NCBI GenBank assembly: GCA_019058365.1
Contig: JAHPZE010000003.1
Coordinates: forward strand, 248,001 to 312,000
Length of the DNA stretch: 64,000 bases
Direction: 5' to 3'
Source of the DNA: Promethearchaeota archaeon
Lineage (GTDB): Archaea; Asgardarchaeota; Lokiarchaeia; Sigyniarchaeales; SOKP01
The notes below the pieces were generated by a model. The model was not told where the DNA came from. It saw nothing but the letters and a program-made list of their open reading frames with translations, and did no database searches. Made by a program: the position numbers and the translations under genes. This document shows, in pieces, positions 9,572-19,217 of the stretch (its first letter is position 1; the number at the start of each line of letters is the position of its first letter).

Positions 9572-10510
9572 ATGTCCGACGAATATGAGAGAAATGATAA
9601 TAATAAAGAAAAGAAAAAAAAGCCGTTTTCAATACCATCGATGCCACCGCCTTCAATAACCCCTCTTACCCCCCCTCCTTCAATGCCACCTCCTACAGCT
9701 ACACCATCTACGACCCCCCTGCCTTTAACAACCCCTCCTGCGCCTTCAATCCCACAATCACCTTCTCCACCTGTACTTGAATCAACTCTCCCTCCTATCA
9801 GGGGACCTATGACCCCCCCTCTTATTGATTCCACACCTTCAATTTCAATAGCGCCTTTACAAGAGGAATATAATTCAGTTAAAATACAGCTCCAAGAAAA
9901 AGATTCCAGTATAAATCAATTACAATCTCAAATTAATAATTTAAATACCCAAAATTCACAATTAAATGCTCTGATTCGAGAAAAAGAAAATCAAGTGAAT
10001 CGAGTAACAAACCAATTACAATCTCTTCAGAGTTCAACTGAAGCTTATCAACAACAAGTTAAACAATTGACTGATGAAAATGCTCAACTACAAGCTCATA
10101 TTCCTGGATTACAACAACAAGTTCAAGAACTTCAACAACATAATTCTATGTTACAACAACAAATTGGGCCGTTACAAGCACAAATTACTAAATTGCAGGA
10201 AGAGGTTGTGTACAAAGAAAAGCGTATCCAGGAACTGAAAGAACCAAAAGCAGTAATGCCTTCTAGTTTAGCACAAGGTATAACAGATCAAACATCTAGC
10301 TATAGTACTAGTCCATCTTTGACACCTACAACAACATCCACACCTAGCCTCTCTACTCAAATGGGTGCAGGGAGAAGAATTTGCCCTAACTGTGGTGCAA
10401 GTGGTTTTGCTGTAAAGGAAGTTGAAGATAAAACGCGAATAATCAGTTACATTCCAAAACCTATTTATGCAAAAAAACTGGTATGTACTAAATGTGGTTT
10501 CGAATTTTAA
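9572..10510 (+). CDS. Proline-rich / coiled-coil / zinc-ribbon protein
   Basis: Three blocks are clear in 312 residues. Residues 1-18 are charged and ~19-90 are a low-complexity Pro/Ser/Thr tract with repeated PPPSMPP-like units. Residues ~95-225 form a Gln- and Leu-rich coiled coil. Residues ~265-312 form a treble-clef/zinc-ribbon module with CPNCG near the start and CTKCG just before the C-terminus. There is no signal peptide or membrane segment, so it is likely cytosolic. The disordered-coiled-coil-zinc layout suggests an oligomeric scaffold or nucleic-acid/protein adaptor. A TATA-like AT-rich region precedes the ATG. I do not recognise a named family. Confidence 0.8.
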   Translation: MSDEYERNDNNKEKKKKPFSIPSMPPPSITPLTPPPSMPPPTATPSTTPLPLTTPPAPSIPQSPSPPVLESTLPPIRGPMTPPLIDSTPSISIAPLQEEYNSVKIQLQEKDSSINQLQSQINNLNTQNSQLNALIREKENQVNRVTNQLQSLQSSTEAYQQQVKQLTDENAQLQAHIPGLQQQVQELQQHNSMLQQQIGPLQAQITKLQEEVVYKEKRIQELKEPKAVMPSSLAQGITDQTSSYSTSPSLTPTTTSTPSLSTQMGAGRRICPNCGASGFAVKEVEDKTRIISYIPKPIYAKKLVCTKCGFEF

Positions 10511-10759
10511 AATTATTAATCTTTTCTTTTATACTATTAATAAATCTTTTAGCCTTCATTTCAAATAGTTTGATTAATGGGCATATCAACTGAGTTATAA
10601 TTGATAACTTTTCATAATTAACTACAAGAAAGTTATTCATAAAATTATTTTTAAAGAACCTAACAAATTAAAATAGTATGTGGAAAATTATATATATAAT
10701 AATTTTAATTAATATTCTAAACTCTTTTTGGTGAAAAAAAAGGTTTATTTTGGTCTAAT

Positions 10760-13700
10760 ATGTCTGAATTAAGAGAGGAAATATTAGGAGGAGGTATTAA
10801 TAAAAAGCGAATTATTGGTACAGTCTTAATAGCAATGCTTTTAATTGGTATTTTTGCCTTCTCAATGACTTTTTATAGTATTCTCTTTGGTAGTCAAAGG
10901 CCGATTCCAAGTGAAGAAAAAGCTAATACAGACGAAGAGGAAGCTTTATTAATAAAACCACCTTTTCCCTTTGATGAAGATTTTTGGAAAAATCTTTTAC
11001 AAGATTTTTTAGATAATTTTGATCCTAGCCTTTTAGACAATTTAGATATAGATAATCAAACTCTTGCTGATATGTTAGCTGACCTGCTTGATGCAGACCT
11101 AAGTGATCTAGATTTAGGGAACTTTTCTATGGGTCAACTTCTCCCCTTATTAGCCTTACTTGGTTTAGCTGGTGCTGGAGATATAGAAATATTTAGAGTA
11201 TTTGACTACAATTCCTTAGATAATATGAGAGATGCTTTATGGAAAAGTGAATGTTTTGATGAATATACTGGAGATGGATGGCATTCTACAGCGAGTTTAA
11301 GTACATATAATTTTTATAAATATAGTAATTATTATTCTAAGTATGCTCCAGATCCAGAACTTTTAAAAATAAAAAAAGAAGTTCCATCTCCTGAAATTGG
11401 AATAAATTCTATGAGTATACCAACTCTTTTCCCTTCTCCATTTGTGATGGAAGGAAGCGTAAATGCTCCTAACTTAAATTTAGGTTCTACCACTCTTCAT
11501 AAAAATGACTATAATTGCACTACACTAGATCTCTACTTTGATTCAACTGAAGGAGTAAATATGACATACGAAATGTTTGGTCTGCACCTACCTACAGATC
11601 AAGAAATAAATAGTACTGCTGTTGAAGCTACTTATACTCCATCATATATAAAAACAAAATATTTACAATTGCCTCCAACAATCACCGTTTATAAAACTAA
11701 TAACCCCAACTTCAAATCTCACTGTGATATATTAAATACTATCATAAATCCTAATGATAATGCTTTTGTAGTCGCTAATAAGATCAAGGATTATCTTAAC
11801 ACATACTTTAGTCTTCCGACGACTATGGAGGAAATTTATAATTATGAACCTGCTCCAGAAGGAACGGATGTTGTTGAATGGTTTTGTCAAACCCAAACAG
11901 GATTATTTTCTGATTTTGCATCAGCTTTTTGTGCTTTCTCAAGAGCTTTTGGAGTAGCAAGCAGATTTGTTGATGGGTTCAATAGTTTTGGGATTGAAGA
12001 ATTTACTGATAAGAATGAAGGACAAGACTGCTTTGCGATAAAATATAAAAATCTCTATAGTTGGGCAGAAATTTATGTCCCAACTGATGTCTCTGGAAAA
12101 GGGAAATGGGTTCAATTTGACATTGAACCATTAAATGTATTAGGAGGCAATTTTACTATAGATGTTGATACAGATAGATTAACTTATTCTAGACCAGATG
12201 TAATAAAAATCAACGCTAGTTTAAGCGAGCCAGTTGATAATCAACGTATAACATTCACAGATTTAACAACTGATGAAGTTATAGGTCAAAATTACACAAA
12301 TTCGCTTGGTAAAACTTCCATGAAATATTATTTAAATGCTTCTCATGTTGTCGGTGCTCATGTAATTGAAGCAAAATACGATGATGTGATTTTTGACCAT
12401 ACTTATATTGGTATATTAGGGAATATTTCAGTTGTTTTATCGAATATTAATCCGAATGTAGTAAATCTCTCTGATGCTCTACCAGATGGAATTAACGTTC
12501 AAGGATATCTTTATGATCCTTTAAATAGTAAAAGAGTCAAAAGTGCTGTAGTTGAAGTTATTTTACTAGAAAGAGGTACAAGTAATGAAATAATTGGTGC
12601 ATTTAATCCTCCTGTGGTTATTACAGACTCTAATGGCGATTTTGATGATTTTTTGGATTTAACTGTGGTTAATTCTGGGCAATTCGAAGTAAGAGCCGAT
12701 TTTAATGGATATTGGATTATAAATTTTACAACTCCCAGCATTACAAATTCAAGCAATAGATTAGAATTAAATATTACTAAAGATCTAACACCATGGTTCT
12801 ATATTGATGGTGTACCAACAAATGTTCCAAGTAATCCTCGTGTTTCTAGATACATAAATCTAAATCTCACTGTAAAAGTGGTTTCAGCAAGTTTTGGACC
12901 AGTACCAAATAAAGTAGTTTCTTTTTATGATTATTCCAGAGGTGGAACTTACATTGGATCTGATATTTCAGATGCAAATGGACTTGCCTCAATAAACTAT
13001 TTTGTAGGTGATTATTGTGTTGCAGGACCCAATTTATTATTTGCTCAAATAGGTTTACAAAAAAATTATTCATATTTTGTTCTGAATGAAGAATCTACAA
13101 TAAATATTATTTCTGGACCATCGCCTAGAGTTATCAATCGTACTGGGGGTGGAGCCACACAATTTAATATAGTAGGCGAAATTTATGATAGTACTAATAA
13201 CTCTCTACCAATAAGGTATTCTGAAATTTCTTTATTATTATTAAAAGGGGGAGCAGATTATTCTTCCTATTTAGTTCCAGGTGAAAGTTATCCTTATCAA
13301 ACTGATTCAACTGGTACTTTTGATCTCACTTTTGGAGTTACTCCAACCACCCCACCAGGAAATTACACGTTAAGATTAGATTTTAATGGAACAATTAGTT
13401 TATTCTCCTATCCTTATCCTTTTCCATTCAATTTACCATTTTTAAATACTTCTACGGTTTTTAGTAGTGATCTACAAATAAAGGTCCCAGCTACGTTACA
13501 ATTCAGCTTTCGGATTAATGGGACTACGTCTGATAATGTTTACAACCCAGTTATTAATCGTTATGATGATCTCAATCTCACAGCTTATATACAATACGAC
13601 AGCATTCCTATTGATGATGGAGAATGGGTCGATTTTTATGATATGACACAAGACAACCTCTTTATTGGATCAGATCAAACTAATTCAGGATTGGCCCAAG

Positions 13701-15220
13701 TTACTTATTCAACGGGTTGGAGTACAACAGCGGGACCGCATTTAATTTATGCCACATGGAATAATAATTATAATTACTCATATTTCATATTAGATGCTCC
13801 TATTATTATTAATCTTGATATCTGTCCTGAACCTAGGAATATCAACCGTAGCGGCGTGTTTGGTAGAAATTTCTTAATTCATGGATATCTTAATGATTCT
13901 CTTAATGGAAATCCTGTGAAATACGGAAGTATTAATGTCCATCTGTATGATGGACCCACTGAAGTATCATTTTATCTAAATTTAGAATTAGGATCTTTAC
14001 AGCTTGGAACTTCAGGAATAATAGATCTCACATATTCTGTTTCAGACTCAACTCCAACTAAGAACTATACTTTACATGTTGATTATAATGGTATCTTTAC
14101 TTATACAAATCCTAACTATCCTCAATCTTTTGATTTATCGTACATAGCAAATTTTTCTGATAGTGCATTAGGATTCTATAATTTAAGAGTTTTTGATCCT
14201 GATGATGTTAATATATACTTTTTCATTGATGGAACCCCAACACAAATATTTTATTCGGATGGGAACCTTCCTGAAAGATATTCTGGAATTGAATCAATAA
14301 ATTTTTCCGTATATGTTATTCAATATGCAGTTCCAGTTAGTTCTGGTACTGTTACATTCACTGATATTTATACGGGTTTAACCTTAGGAACTCCATCCGT
14401 AAGCAATGGGTTTGCTTCAATTTTAGCGGATACTACAAGTTGGCATGGAGGACTCCATCGAATAGAGGCCCAATGGTCAGGATCTGTTGCTACGAATAAT
14501 ACATATGTCATTATTAATAAAACAGCAAATATATTTGCTAGCATAAATCAGGCTTCCATAATTAGAAATATTGACAATTTTATAGTTGATGGCACACTCC
14601 AAGAAAATGGAGAATTATTAAGAGGTTTAGTTGTCAATATTCGATTATTAGATGCCACTTACAGCGACGTCTCTCTGCTGTATTTAAGTGGATATAAATC
14701 AATAACAACGGATGCTCTTGGGTATTATCACTTTGATAACTCTATTAATCTTAGTTGCCCTCAAGGACAATATTATATAAGAATTGATTTTAATGGAAGT
14801 ATTAATGAACCAGGCATAAGTTTATCAGATTATGTGATTCATAATAGTAGCATACTTATTTCAATAAATATATTAGCAGATACCTATATTATAGGGAATT
14901 ATGAAACCAACGTCGTTAAGAATGATTGGTATTATGGTGATTCTTGTTATGTTTATGGATATCTTTATTGGGATAATGGAACCGCAATAACGGGAATGGA
15001 AATTAACGTAACCATTAGAGATGGAACTGGGGCTATATTAACTACTCAGACAGACTTTACCGATGGCAGTGGATTTTTCAATATAACTTTTATTGTTGGA
15101 GATTGGCCAGATAATACTGAAGTATGGGTAAATTTCTATCCTGAGGATCCAGATAATTTTGGAATTCCTAATGGATTATATATAATATTGACGGAACAAG
15201 AGATAAATAGGCAAACTTAA
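10760..15220 (+). CDS. Giant surface protein with a degenerate transglutaminase-like domain and Ig-like repeats
   Basis: 1486 residues with an N-terminal membrane anchor (about 18-41) and the remainder outside the cell. Residues ~330-460 match the transglutaminase-like core found in MoxR/DUF58 loci. The catalytic Cys position in the G-x-C-x-x-FA motif is Phe (G381-L-F383-S-D-F-A), and the catalytic His of HAW is Tyr (Y433-S-W). Only the Asp (D454, WVQFDIEP) survives. It therefore looks enzymatically dead and may be a structural or binding domain. Residues ~555-1486 are four ~230-residue beta-rich repeat units. Many N-x-S/T sequons are present, consistent with N-glycosylation. It is first in a co-directional locus, 23 bp upstream of the next gene. 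Confidence 0.85.
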   Translation: MSELREEILGGGINKKRIIGTVLIAMLLIGIFAFSMTFYSILFGSQRPIPSEEKANTDEEEALLIKPPFPFDEDFWKNLLQDFLDNFDPSLLDNLDIDNQTLADMLADLLDADLSDLDLGNFSMGQLLPLLALLGLAGAGDIEIFRVFDYNSLDNMRDALWKSECFDEYTGDGWHSTASLSTYNFYKYSNYYSKYAPDPELLKIKKEVPSPEIGINSMSIPTLFPSPFVMEGSVNAPNLNLGSTTLHKNDYNCTTLDLYFDSTEGVNMTYEMFGLHLPTDQEINSTAVEATYTPSYIKTKYLQLPPTITVYKTNNPNFKSHCDILNTIINPNDNAFVVANKIKDYLNTYFSLPTTMEEIYNYEPAPEGTDVVEWFCQTQTGLFSDFASAFCAFSRAFGVASRFVDGFNSFGIEEFTDKNEGQDCFAIKYKNLYSWAEIYVPTDVSGKGKWVQFDIEPLNVLGGNFTIDVDTDRLTYSRPDVIKINASLSEPVDNQRITFTDLTTDEVIGQNYTNSLGKTSMKYYLNASHVVGAHVIEAKYDDVIFDHTYIGILGNISVVLSNINPNVVNLSDALPDGINVQGYLYDPLNSKRVKSAVVEVILLERGTSNEIIGAFNPPVVITDSNGDFDDFLDLTVVNSGQFEVRADFNGYWIINFTTPSITNSSNRLELNITKDLTPWFYIDGVPTNVPSNPRVSRYINLNLTVKVVSASFGPVPNKVVSFYDYSRGGTYIGSDISDANGLASINYFVGDYCVAGPNLLFAQIGLQKNYSYFVLNEESTINIISGPSPRVINRTGGGATQFNIVGEIYDSTNNSLPIRYSEISLLLLKGGADYSSYLVPGESYPYQTDSTGTFDLTFGVTPTTPPGNYTLRLDFNGTISLFSYPYPFPFNLPFLNTSTVFSSDLQIKVPATLQFSFRINGTTSDNVYNPVINRYDDLNLTAYIQYDSIPIDDGEWVDFYDMTQDNLFIGSDQTNSGLAQVTYSTGWSTTAGPHLIYATWNNNYNYSYFILDAPIIINLDICPEPRNINRSGVFGRNFLIHGYLNDSLNGNPVKYGSINVHLYDGPTEVSFYLNLELGSLQLGTSGIIDLTYSVSDSTPTKNYTLHVDYNGIFTYTNPNYPQSFDLSYIANFSDSALGFYNLRVFDPDDVNIYFFIDGTPTQIFYSDGNLPERYSGIESINFSVYVIQYAVPVSSGTVTFTDIYTGLTLGTPSVSNGFASILADTTSWHGGLHRIEAQWSGSVATNNTYVIINKTANIFASINQASIIRNIDNFIVDGTLQENGELLRGLVVNIRLLDATYSDVSLLYLSGYKSITTDALGYYHFDNSINLSCPQGQYYIRIDFNGSINEPGISLSDYVIHNSSILISINILADTYIIGNYETNVVKNDWYYGDSCYVYGYLYWDNGTAITGMEINVTIRDGTGAILTTQTDFTDGSGFFNITFIVGDWPDNTEVWVNFYPEDPDNFGIPNGLYIILTEQEINRQT
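12422..15217 (+). repeat. Four tandem ~230-residue Ig-like repeat units within the surface protein
   Basis: Units begin near 12422, 13100, 13804 and 14528. Each opens with a strand followed by a Pro-Arg/Asn-Asn segment (for example ISGPSPRVINR, then LDICPEPRNINR). Three then contain a second module with a Phe-x-Ile-Asp/Asn-Gly-x-Pro-Thr motif (YIDGVPTN, RINGTTSDN, FIDGTPTQ). The units are diverged in DNA sequence, so they are old duplications. They probably make a long stalk. Confidence 0.65.
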
Positions 15221-15243
15221 AAAAAAAGGTGAAATAAAGCTAA

Positions 15244-16836
15244 ATGAAAAAATATAAGATTCCTCAATATTTTAACAAAAAGTTGAAAGTTTTTGGAATT
15301 TTAATTATATTTCTAATTATTTTAGTTAATTTTGCCTCCTTTACTAATTTTAATTTTAAAGCAACTTACCCTAATACAAAAAATAATCCAAAAATGTCCT
15401 GGTTTTGGGCAACACTAGAGCTTACAAACCCAAGTGAGGTACATAATAAGCGATTCTATCATAATTCACTTGTTTCTATAAAAGGTCATCTTTACAATAA
15501 AATTGATGGAAGTAATAAATCAGGAATAAATGTGGCTATTGAAGTTAATGATGTTTTAGATATGGGTTATACTGACATTACCGATTCCTGGGGAAGATTT
15601 GATATAAATTACATAATTGATCCTTTACTTGATATTTATTCAAGTCATAAAATAGAAGTAATTGTAACCGATTCAGAACCGGGTGGTTCTGGGAGTGAAA
15701 TTGAATATCTCAATTTCTATACAATTGAAGTAAATGCATCATCATATTTTAATATAGTTTCGCATGATGATACCTCAATCCCTAAATTATGCGAAGAAGA
15801 TTTCAATCTCAATGGGTTTTTATATTATGATAATGGATATGGAATCCCTTCTGTGAGTGTTAATTATTATTGGTTAGCTGGTTCTTCAATTATCTCTCAA
15901 GGTTCCTTTCTTACTGGTTCTTCAGGCTCTCTTACGAATCTACAAGTTCCAATAACAAGTGAAAGTTATTTAACTCTTAAATTCAATTACTCAAATGCTC
16001 CTTATGTTAATTACTCTGAAGCTTCTATAACAAATATTAAAGTATTTTCGAATGTAACATGGGCTTTAACGTTCGATTACATGCCTAGAATAGGAGATAC
16101 GTATAAAATAACTGGAACATTGAAGTCTAAGACTAATCCTTCTCTAAGAATAAATGATAGAGAAATCGAGTTTTATTACAACGGAACTTTAAAAGGTACC
16201 GTAACAACAGCTTCAGATGGCACATTTTCATTTAGTTTTCCAATTATCGCTCCAAATGGGACTGCATCTATTCAAATTCAATTAATACATGATGTTATTG
16301 GAAAACATATTAAGTATTTACAATATATAATAGTTCAGCCCGCTCCTTCAACAATTACGGAAGCACGCCCATTACCTCCATTTTTTTTATTTTCTGTAAT
16401 TTTTTTTCCAATTTTAGCCGGTATTATTGCAGTACTAGCTGTATTTGGATACAGATATTATAAAAAACAAGAAAAAGAATCTCGGGTAGTTTCCCTTCCA
16501 CTTGAATCAAAAATTATTAATCTTAAAATTCTTAAAGATACCGGACGGTTGGAAGAATCAATATCATATTTATTCAATGCAATTTATATGGATTTAATTA
16601 ATGCTAAATATAATAGAAAGAGAAAAGAAAATGAAACAATTAGAGATTTTGCTATTATATCAGTAAAAGAATTAAAACTAACTCCATCATCAATTTATCC
16701 TTTTATTCAAAAAGTGGAAGAAATAATATATGCAAAACCTTATGGTATAACTGAAAAAGATTTCTATAATACCTGTGGTTTATTTTCACCAATATATCTT
16801 CAATTAACGGGATATAATTTTGTATTAACTTTTTAA
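15244..16836 (+). CDS. Membrane protein with extracellular Ig-like domains and a cytosolic DUF4129-like tail
   Basis: 530 residues. A signal/anchor segment is at ~14-36, then beta-rich extracellular domains (~45-370) with the carboxypeptidase-regulatory-like pattern 'YTDITDSWGRFDINY'. A second membrane helix is at ~378-402, and a cytosolic helical domain at ~410-530. The tail is of the DUF4129 type seen in transglutaminase/MoxR loci. It is clearly related to the whole of the next gene: both contain the ETIRDFA/QTIREYA, SxYPFI-KK and DIIY/EIIY blocks. It starts 23 bp after the pseudo-transglutaminase gene. Together the two may rebuild the usual split of an extracellular transglutaminase domain and an internal DUF4129 domain. 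Confidence 0.78.
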   Translation: MKKYKIPQYFNKKLKVFGILIIFLIILVNFASFTNFNFKATYPNTKNNPKMSWFWATLELTNPSEVHNKRFYHNSLVSIKGHLYNKIDGSNKSGINVAIEVNDVLDMGYTDITDSWGRFDINYIIDPLLDIYSSHKIEVIVTDSEPGGSGSEIEYLNFYTIEVNASSYFNIVSHDDTSIPKLCEEDFNLNGFLYYDNGYGIPSVSVNYYWLAGSSIISQGSFLTGSSGSLTNLQVPITSESYLTLKFNYSNAPYVNYSEASITNIKVFSNVTWALTFDYMPRIGDTYKITGTLKSKTNPSLRINDREIEFYYNGTLKGTVTTASDGTFSFSFPIIAPNGTASIQIQLIHDVIGKHIKYLQYIIVQPAPSTITEARPLPPFFLFSVIFFPILAGIIAVLAVFGYRYYKKQEKESRVVSLPLESKIINLKILKDTGRLEESISYLFNAIYMDLINAKYNRKRKENETIRDFAIISVKELKLTPSSIYPFIQKVEEIIYAKPYGITEKDFYNTCGLFSPIYLQLTGYNFVLTF

Positions 16837-16955
16837 ATTCATCATATAATAAAAAAATCAAGAGTTAAAATTAAAAAAAAAGTAAAAAGAAATATAAATT
16901 GAAAAAAAATTAATAAATAGATATTCTAAAAAAATAAAGAAAATGGTAAAAAAAA

Positions 16956-17333
16956 ATGGCAAAAAAGAAAAAAAAGCAACCAGAACCAGAGATTAATATT
17001 AGCCAAAGATTTGATAATGTTAAAATCTTGGTGGAGTCCAATAGACCAAAAGAGGCAATCGCTTATATTTATCTTGTTTATGATGATATAATCGATGTCA
17101 AGTTTAAAAAGCCAAGGCTAGCACATCAAACGATTCGTGAATATGCGATAGCGTGTGTCAATGAATTAGAAAAGAATCTAAAACCTGAATCTGTGTATCC
17201 ATTCATAAAAAAAATAGAAGATATCATCTATGGTGGAGTGGAACCAACAACTAAAGAATTGAATTATACAATTGATTTATTCACTAATTTATACAATGAA
17301 ATTACTGGAAAATCCTTTACATTCAAACTCTAA
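16956..17333 (+). CDS. Stand-alone cytosolic DUF4129-like helical protein
   Basis: 125 residues with no membrane segment. After a basic Lys-rich N-terminus, residues ~17-125 align over their length with the C-terminal tail of the preceding protein (shared QTIREYA, YPFIKKIEDIIYGG and ...LYNEITGKSF blocks). The two therefore arose by duplication of a domain. In known MoxR/DUF58 loci this helical domain sits on the cytosolic side of a membrane protein, so a soluble copy may compete for or bridge the same partner. Spacing is 119 bp from the gene before and 57 bp to the next. Confidence 0.8.
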   Translation: MAKKKKKQPEPEINISQRFDNVKILVESNRPKEAIAYIYLVYDDIIDVKFKKPRLAHQTIREYAIACVNELEKNLKPESVYPFIKKIEDIIYGGVEPTTKELNYTIDLFTNLYNEITGKSFTFKL

Positions 17334-17390
17334 GTTCAAATAGTAATATTAGTATTTTAAAATTCCAAGAATAATTAAAAGTAAATCGCA

Positions 17391-19145
17391 ATGGTGAAAC
17401 CAGGAAAAGCAACACAAAAGAGTATCAATATTTCTAAAGGGATAATTTTTACGTTTCTAACAATATATCTAATCATTTTTGGAATAATTATTAGTAATTT
17501 TACTGTGATTTTCCAACAAGAAAAACCGGAAGTTTTACCTATTATTGTAACTTATATCCCCATGCTATGTTATTTGGGGTCAATTTTTAGTGGTATCACT
17601 TTTATTGTATTTTTAAGAAATACCACAAAACAAAGGGTACAAGAAACTCAATCAAGAAAGAAAATTAAATCTGGATCGTTATATAAGCAGGCTCTGTTTG
17701 TTGTTATATTTATTTTTGTGTTCATTCCTTTATTTTCTCCTTTGATAGACGGAGGCACAAACAATCAATACAACTCAATATATAATACTCAGTACTGGAA
17801 TGGTGCTGGAGACTTTAAACTCGCAATTGAAAATGACGGATATGAAGTAATGGCAGTACAATCTAGTTTAAGTGCTACACAACGGCTAGATAAATCAATC
17901 TTATTAATTTTATTAGGTCCAAATCAATTTTACGATCCTATATTTGAAGTGCCTTATTTTATTAATTTCTTCAATGGTACAAATTCCCTTCTAATATGTC
18001 ACGACCATGGATCTACAAGTACTTTATTATGGGAAATTCTAATAGCAGGTGCAATTGCGCAGGTTCAAATCCCAATAACAATTTTTCCCAATGGAATATT
18101 GCGAGACAATGCTTCTTATGATACGACTCCAGAATTTCCAGTTATTCAAAATTTTGCTGCTCATCCAACAACAGCTGGAATAAGTAAAGTAATTCTTTCA
18201 CGAGCATCTTGTGCTGTGGGGGGACCTTTTATTGATGCTTTTGGTTGGACTTCTATAGGTTCTACAACCGATTACGGATTTATTGATAAAGCTCCATTTA
18301 ATGGAAGATATGATTCTCCCAATGATGATCTTAGTTTAGGTTTCATGAGTGCTATTACATCAATAGCAGGGTTCGAAGATTTTCCCTTAGCTAACCTTCC
18401 CCTTGGAGGTTATGCCCAAAGTGTATTTTTAGCAAAAGATAGCGGAAAACAGCGAACATTCGTATCTGCGGATGCTAGTTTATTTAATAATGAATTAATT
18501 AATGATGCTTCATATGATAATTTACAATTTGGATTAAATATCATTGAATGGTTAACATATGTAAATGAAGGAAAAAGTAAGGATGATTGGATTGTAGTGT
18601 TTGATGAAGCACATTTAAGACCAGAAGGTTCAAGAGATCTTACATCCGCAGGAATATTTGGATATATTATGCAGTATATAGTACACTTATCCACAAATCC
18701 TATCACATTATGGATTTATCCACTTCTAGCGTATTACTCATTAAGGAAATACCTTCCTAAAAAGGATAAAAAGAAGGAACAAGAAAAAATCGCAGAAGAA
18801 GAAGAAAAGAAAGAAGAAATGGCACGATTTCGAACATCTTCTTTTTTTGCTCAAAAGATTGAGGAATATAGAGATAAAATGAAATATGGAGATGCATTAA
18901 AACTACTTTATAGAAGATTAGAACGAAAATTGCATGGGCAATTAGGAGGGGTAAAGATTACAACCCAAAAGGTGATAAATTTAGTAGTAGCAAAAAATCC
19001 ATCAACCACAAAATTAAAAATAAGAAGATTAAGTAAATTTATGGATAGAATTTTGGCAATTAAAGAAGGAAAATCTAAAGTTAAAACTGAACAAGATTTC
19101 GAAGAATTATTTTTCGAGATGGGTTGGGCAGTTAATAATATTTAA
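17391..19145 (+). CDS. DUF4350-like membrane protein
   Basis: 584 residues: three N-terminal membrane helices (~19-45, 53-76, 98-122), a soluble domain (~130-425) and one more membrane helix (~437-455), then a charged coiled cytosolic tail. The soluble domain has the GATase/ThuA-like pattern of DUF4350: an 'NDGYEVMAVQ' strand, 'LLILLGPN' and 'LLICHDHGSTS'. DUF4350 proteins usually accompany MoxR, DUF58 and DUF4129 genes and are thought to bind rather than hydrolyse a ligand. The tail (~490-584) is a helical module with similar position and size to the DUF4129-like tails of the two preceding genes. MoxR follows 72 bp downstream. Confidence 0.78.
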   Translation: MVKPGKATQKSINISKGIIFTFLTIYLIIFGIIISNFTVIFQQEKPEVLPIIVTYIPMLCYLGSIFSGITFIVFLRNTTKQRVQETQSRKKIKSGSLYKQALFVVIFIFVFIPLFSPLIDGGTNNQYNSIYNTQYWNGAGDFKLAIENDGYEVMAVQSSLSATQRLDKSILLILLGPNQFYDPIFEVPYFINFFNGTNSLLICHDHGSTSTLLWEILIAGAIAQVQIPITIFPNGILRDNASYDTTPEFPVIQNFAAHPTTAGISKVILSRASCAVGGPFIDAFGWTSIGSTTDYGFIDKAPFNGRYDSPNDDLSLGFMSAITSIAGFEDFPLANLPLGGYAQSVFLAKDSGKQRTFVSADASLFNNELINDASYDNLQFGLNIIEWLTYVNEGKSKDDWIVVFDEAHLRPEGSRDLTSAGIFGYIMQYIVHLSTNPITLWIYPLLAYYSLRKYLPKKDKKKEQEKIAEEEEKKEEMARFRTSSFFAQKIEEYRDKMKYGDALKLLYRRLERKLHGQLGGVKITTQKVINLVVAKNPSTTKLKIRRLSKFMDRILAIKEGKSKVKTEQDFEELFFEMGWAVNNI

Positions 19146-19217
19146 TCATATTTAAAAAAAAAAATTAAGAATAAAACAAATAAAAAACTAATTAAAAAAT
19201 AAAGAGGTTATAAATAA

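Noticed and set aside
9556..9834. Minus-strand Gly-rich ORF of 92 codons
   Set aside because: It is the antisense of the Pro-rich tract of the plus-strand gene; CC-rich codons simply read as glycine on the other strand.
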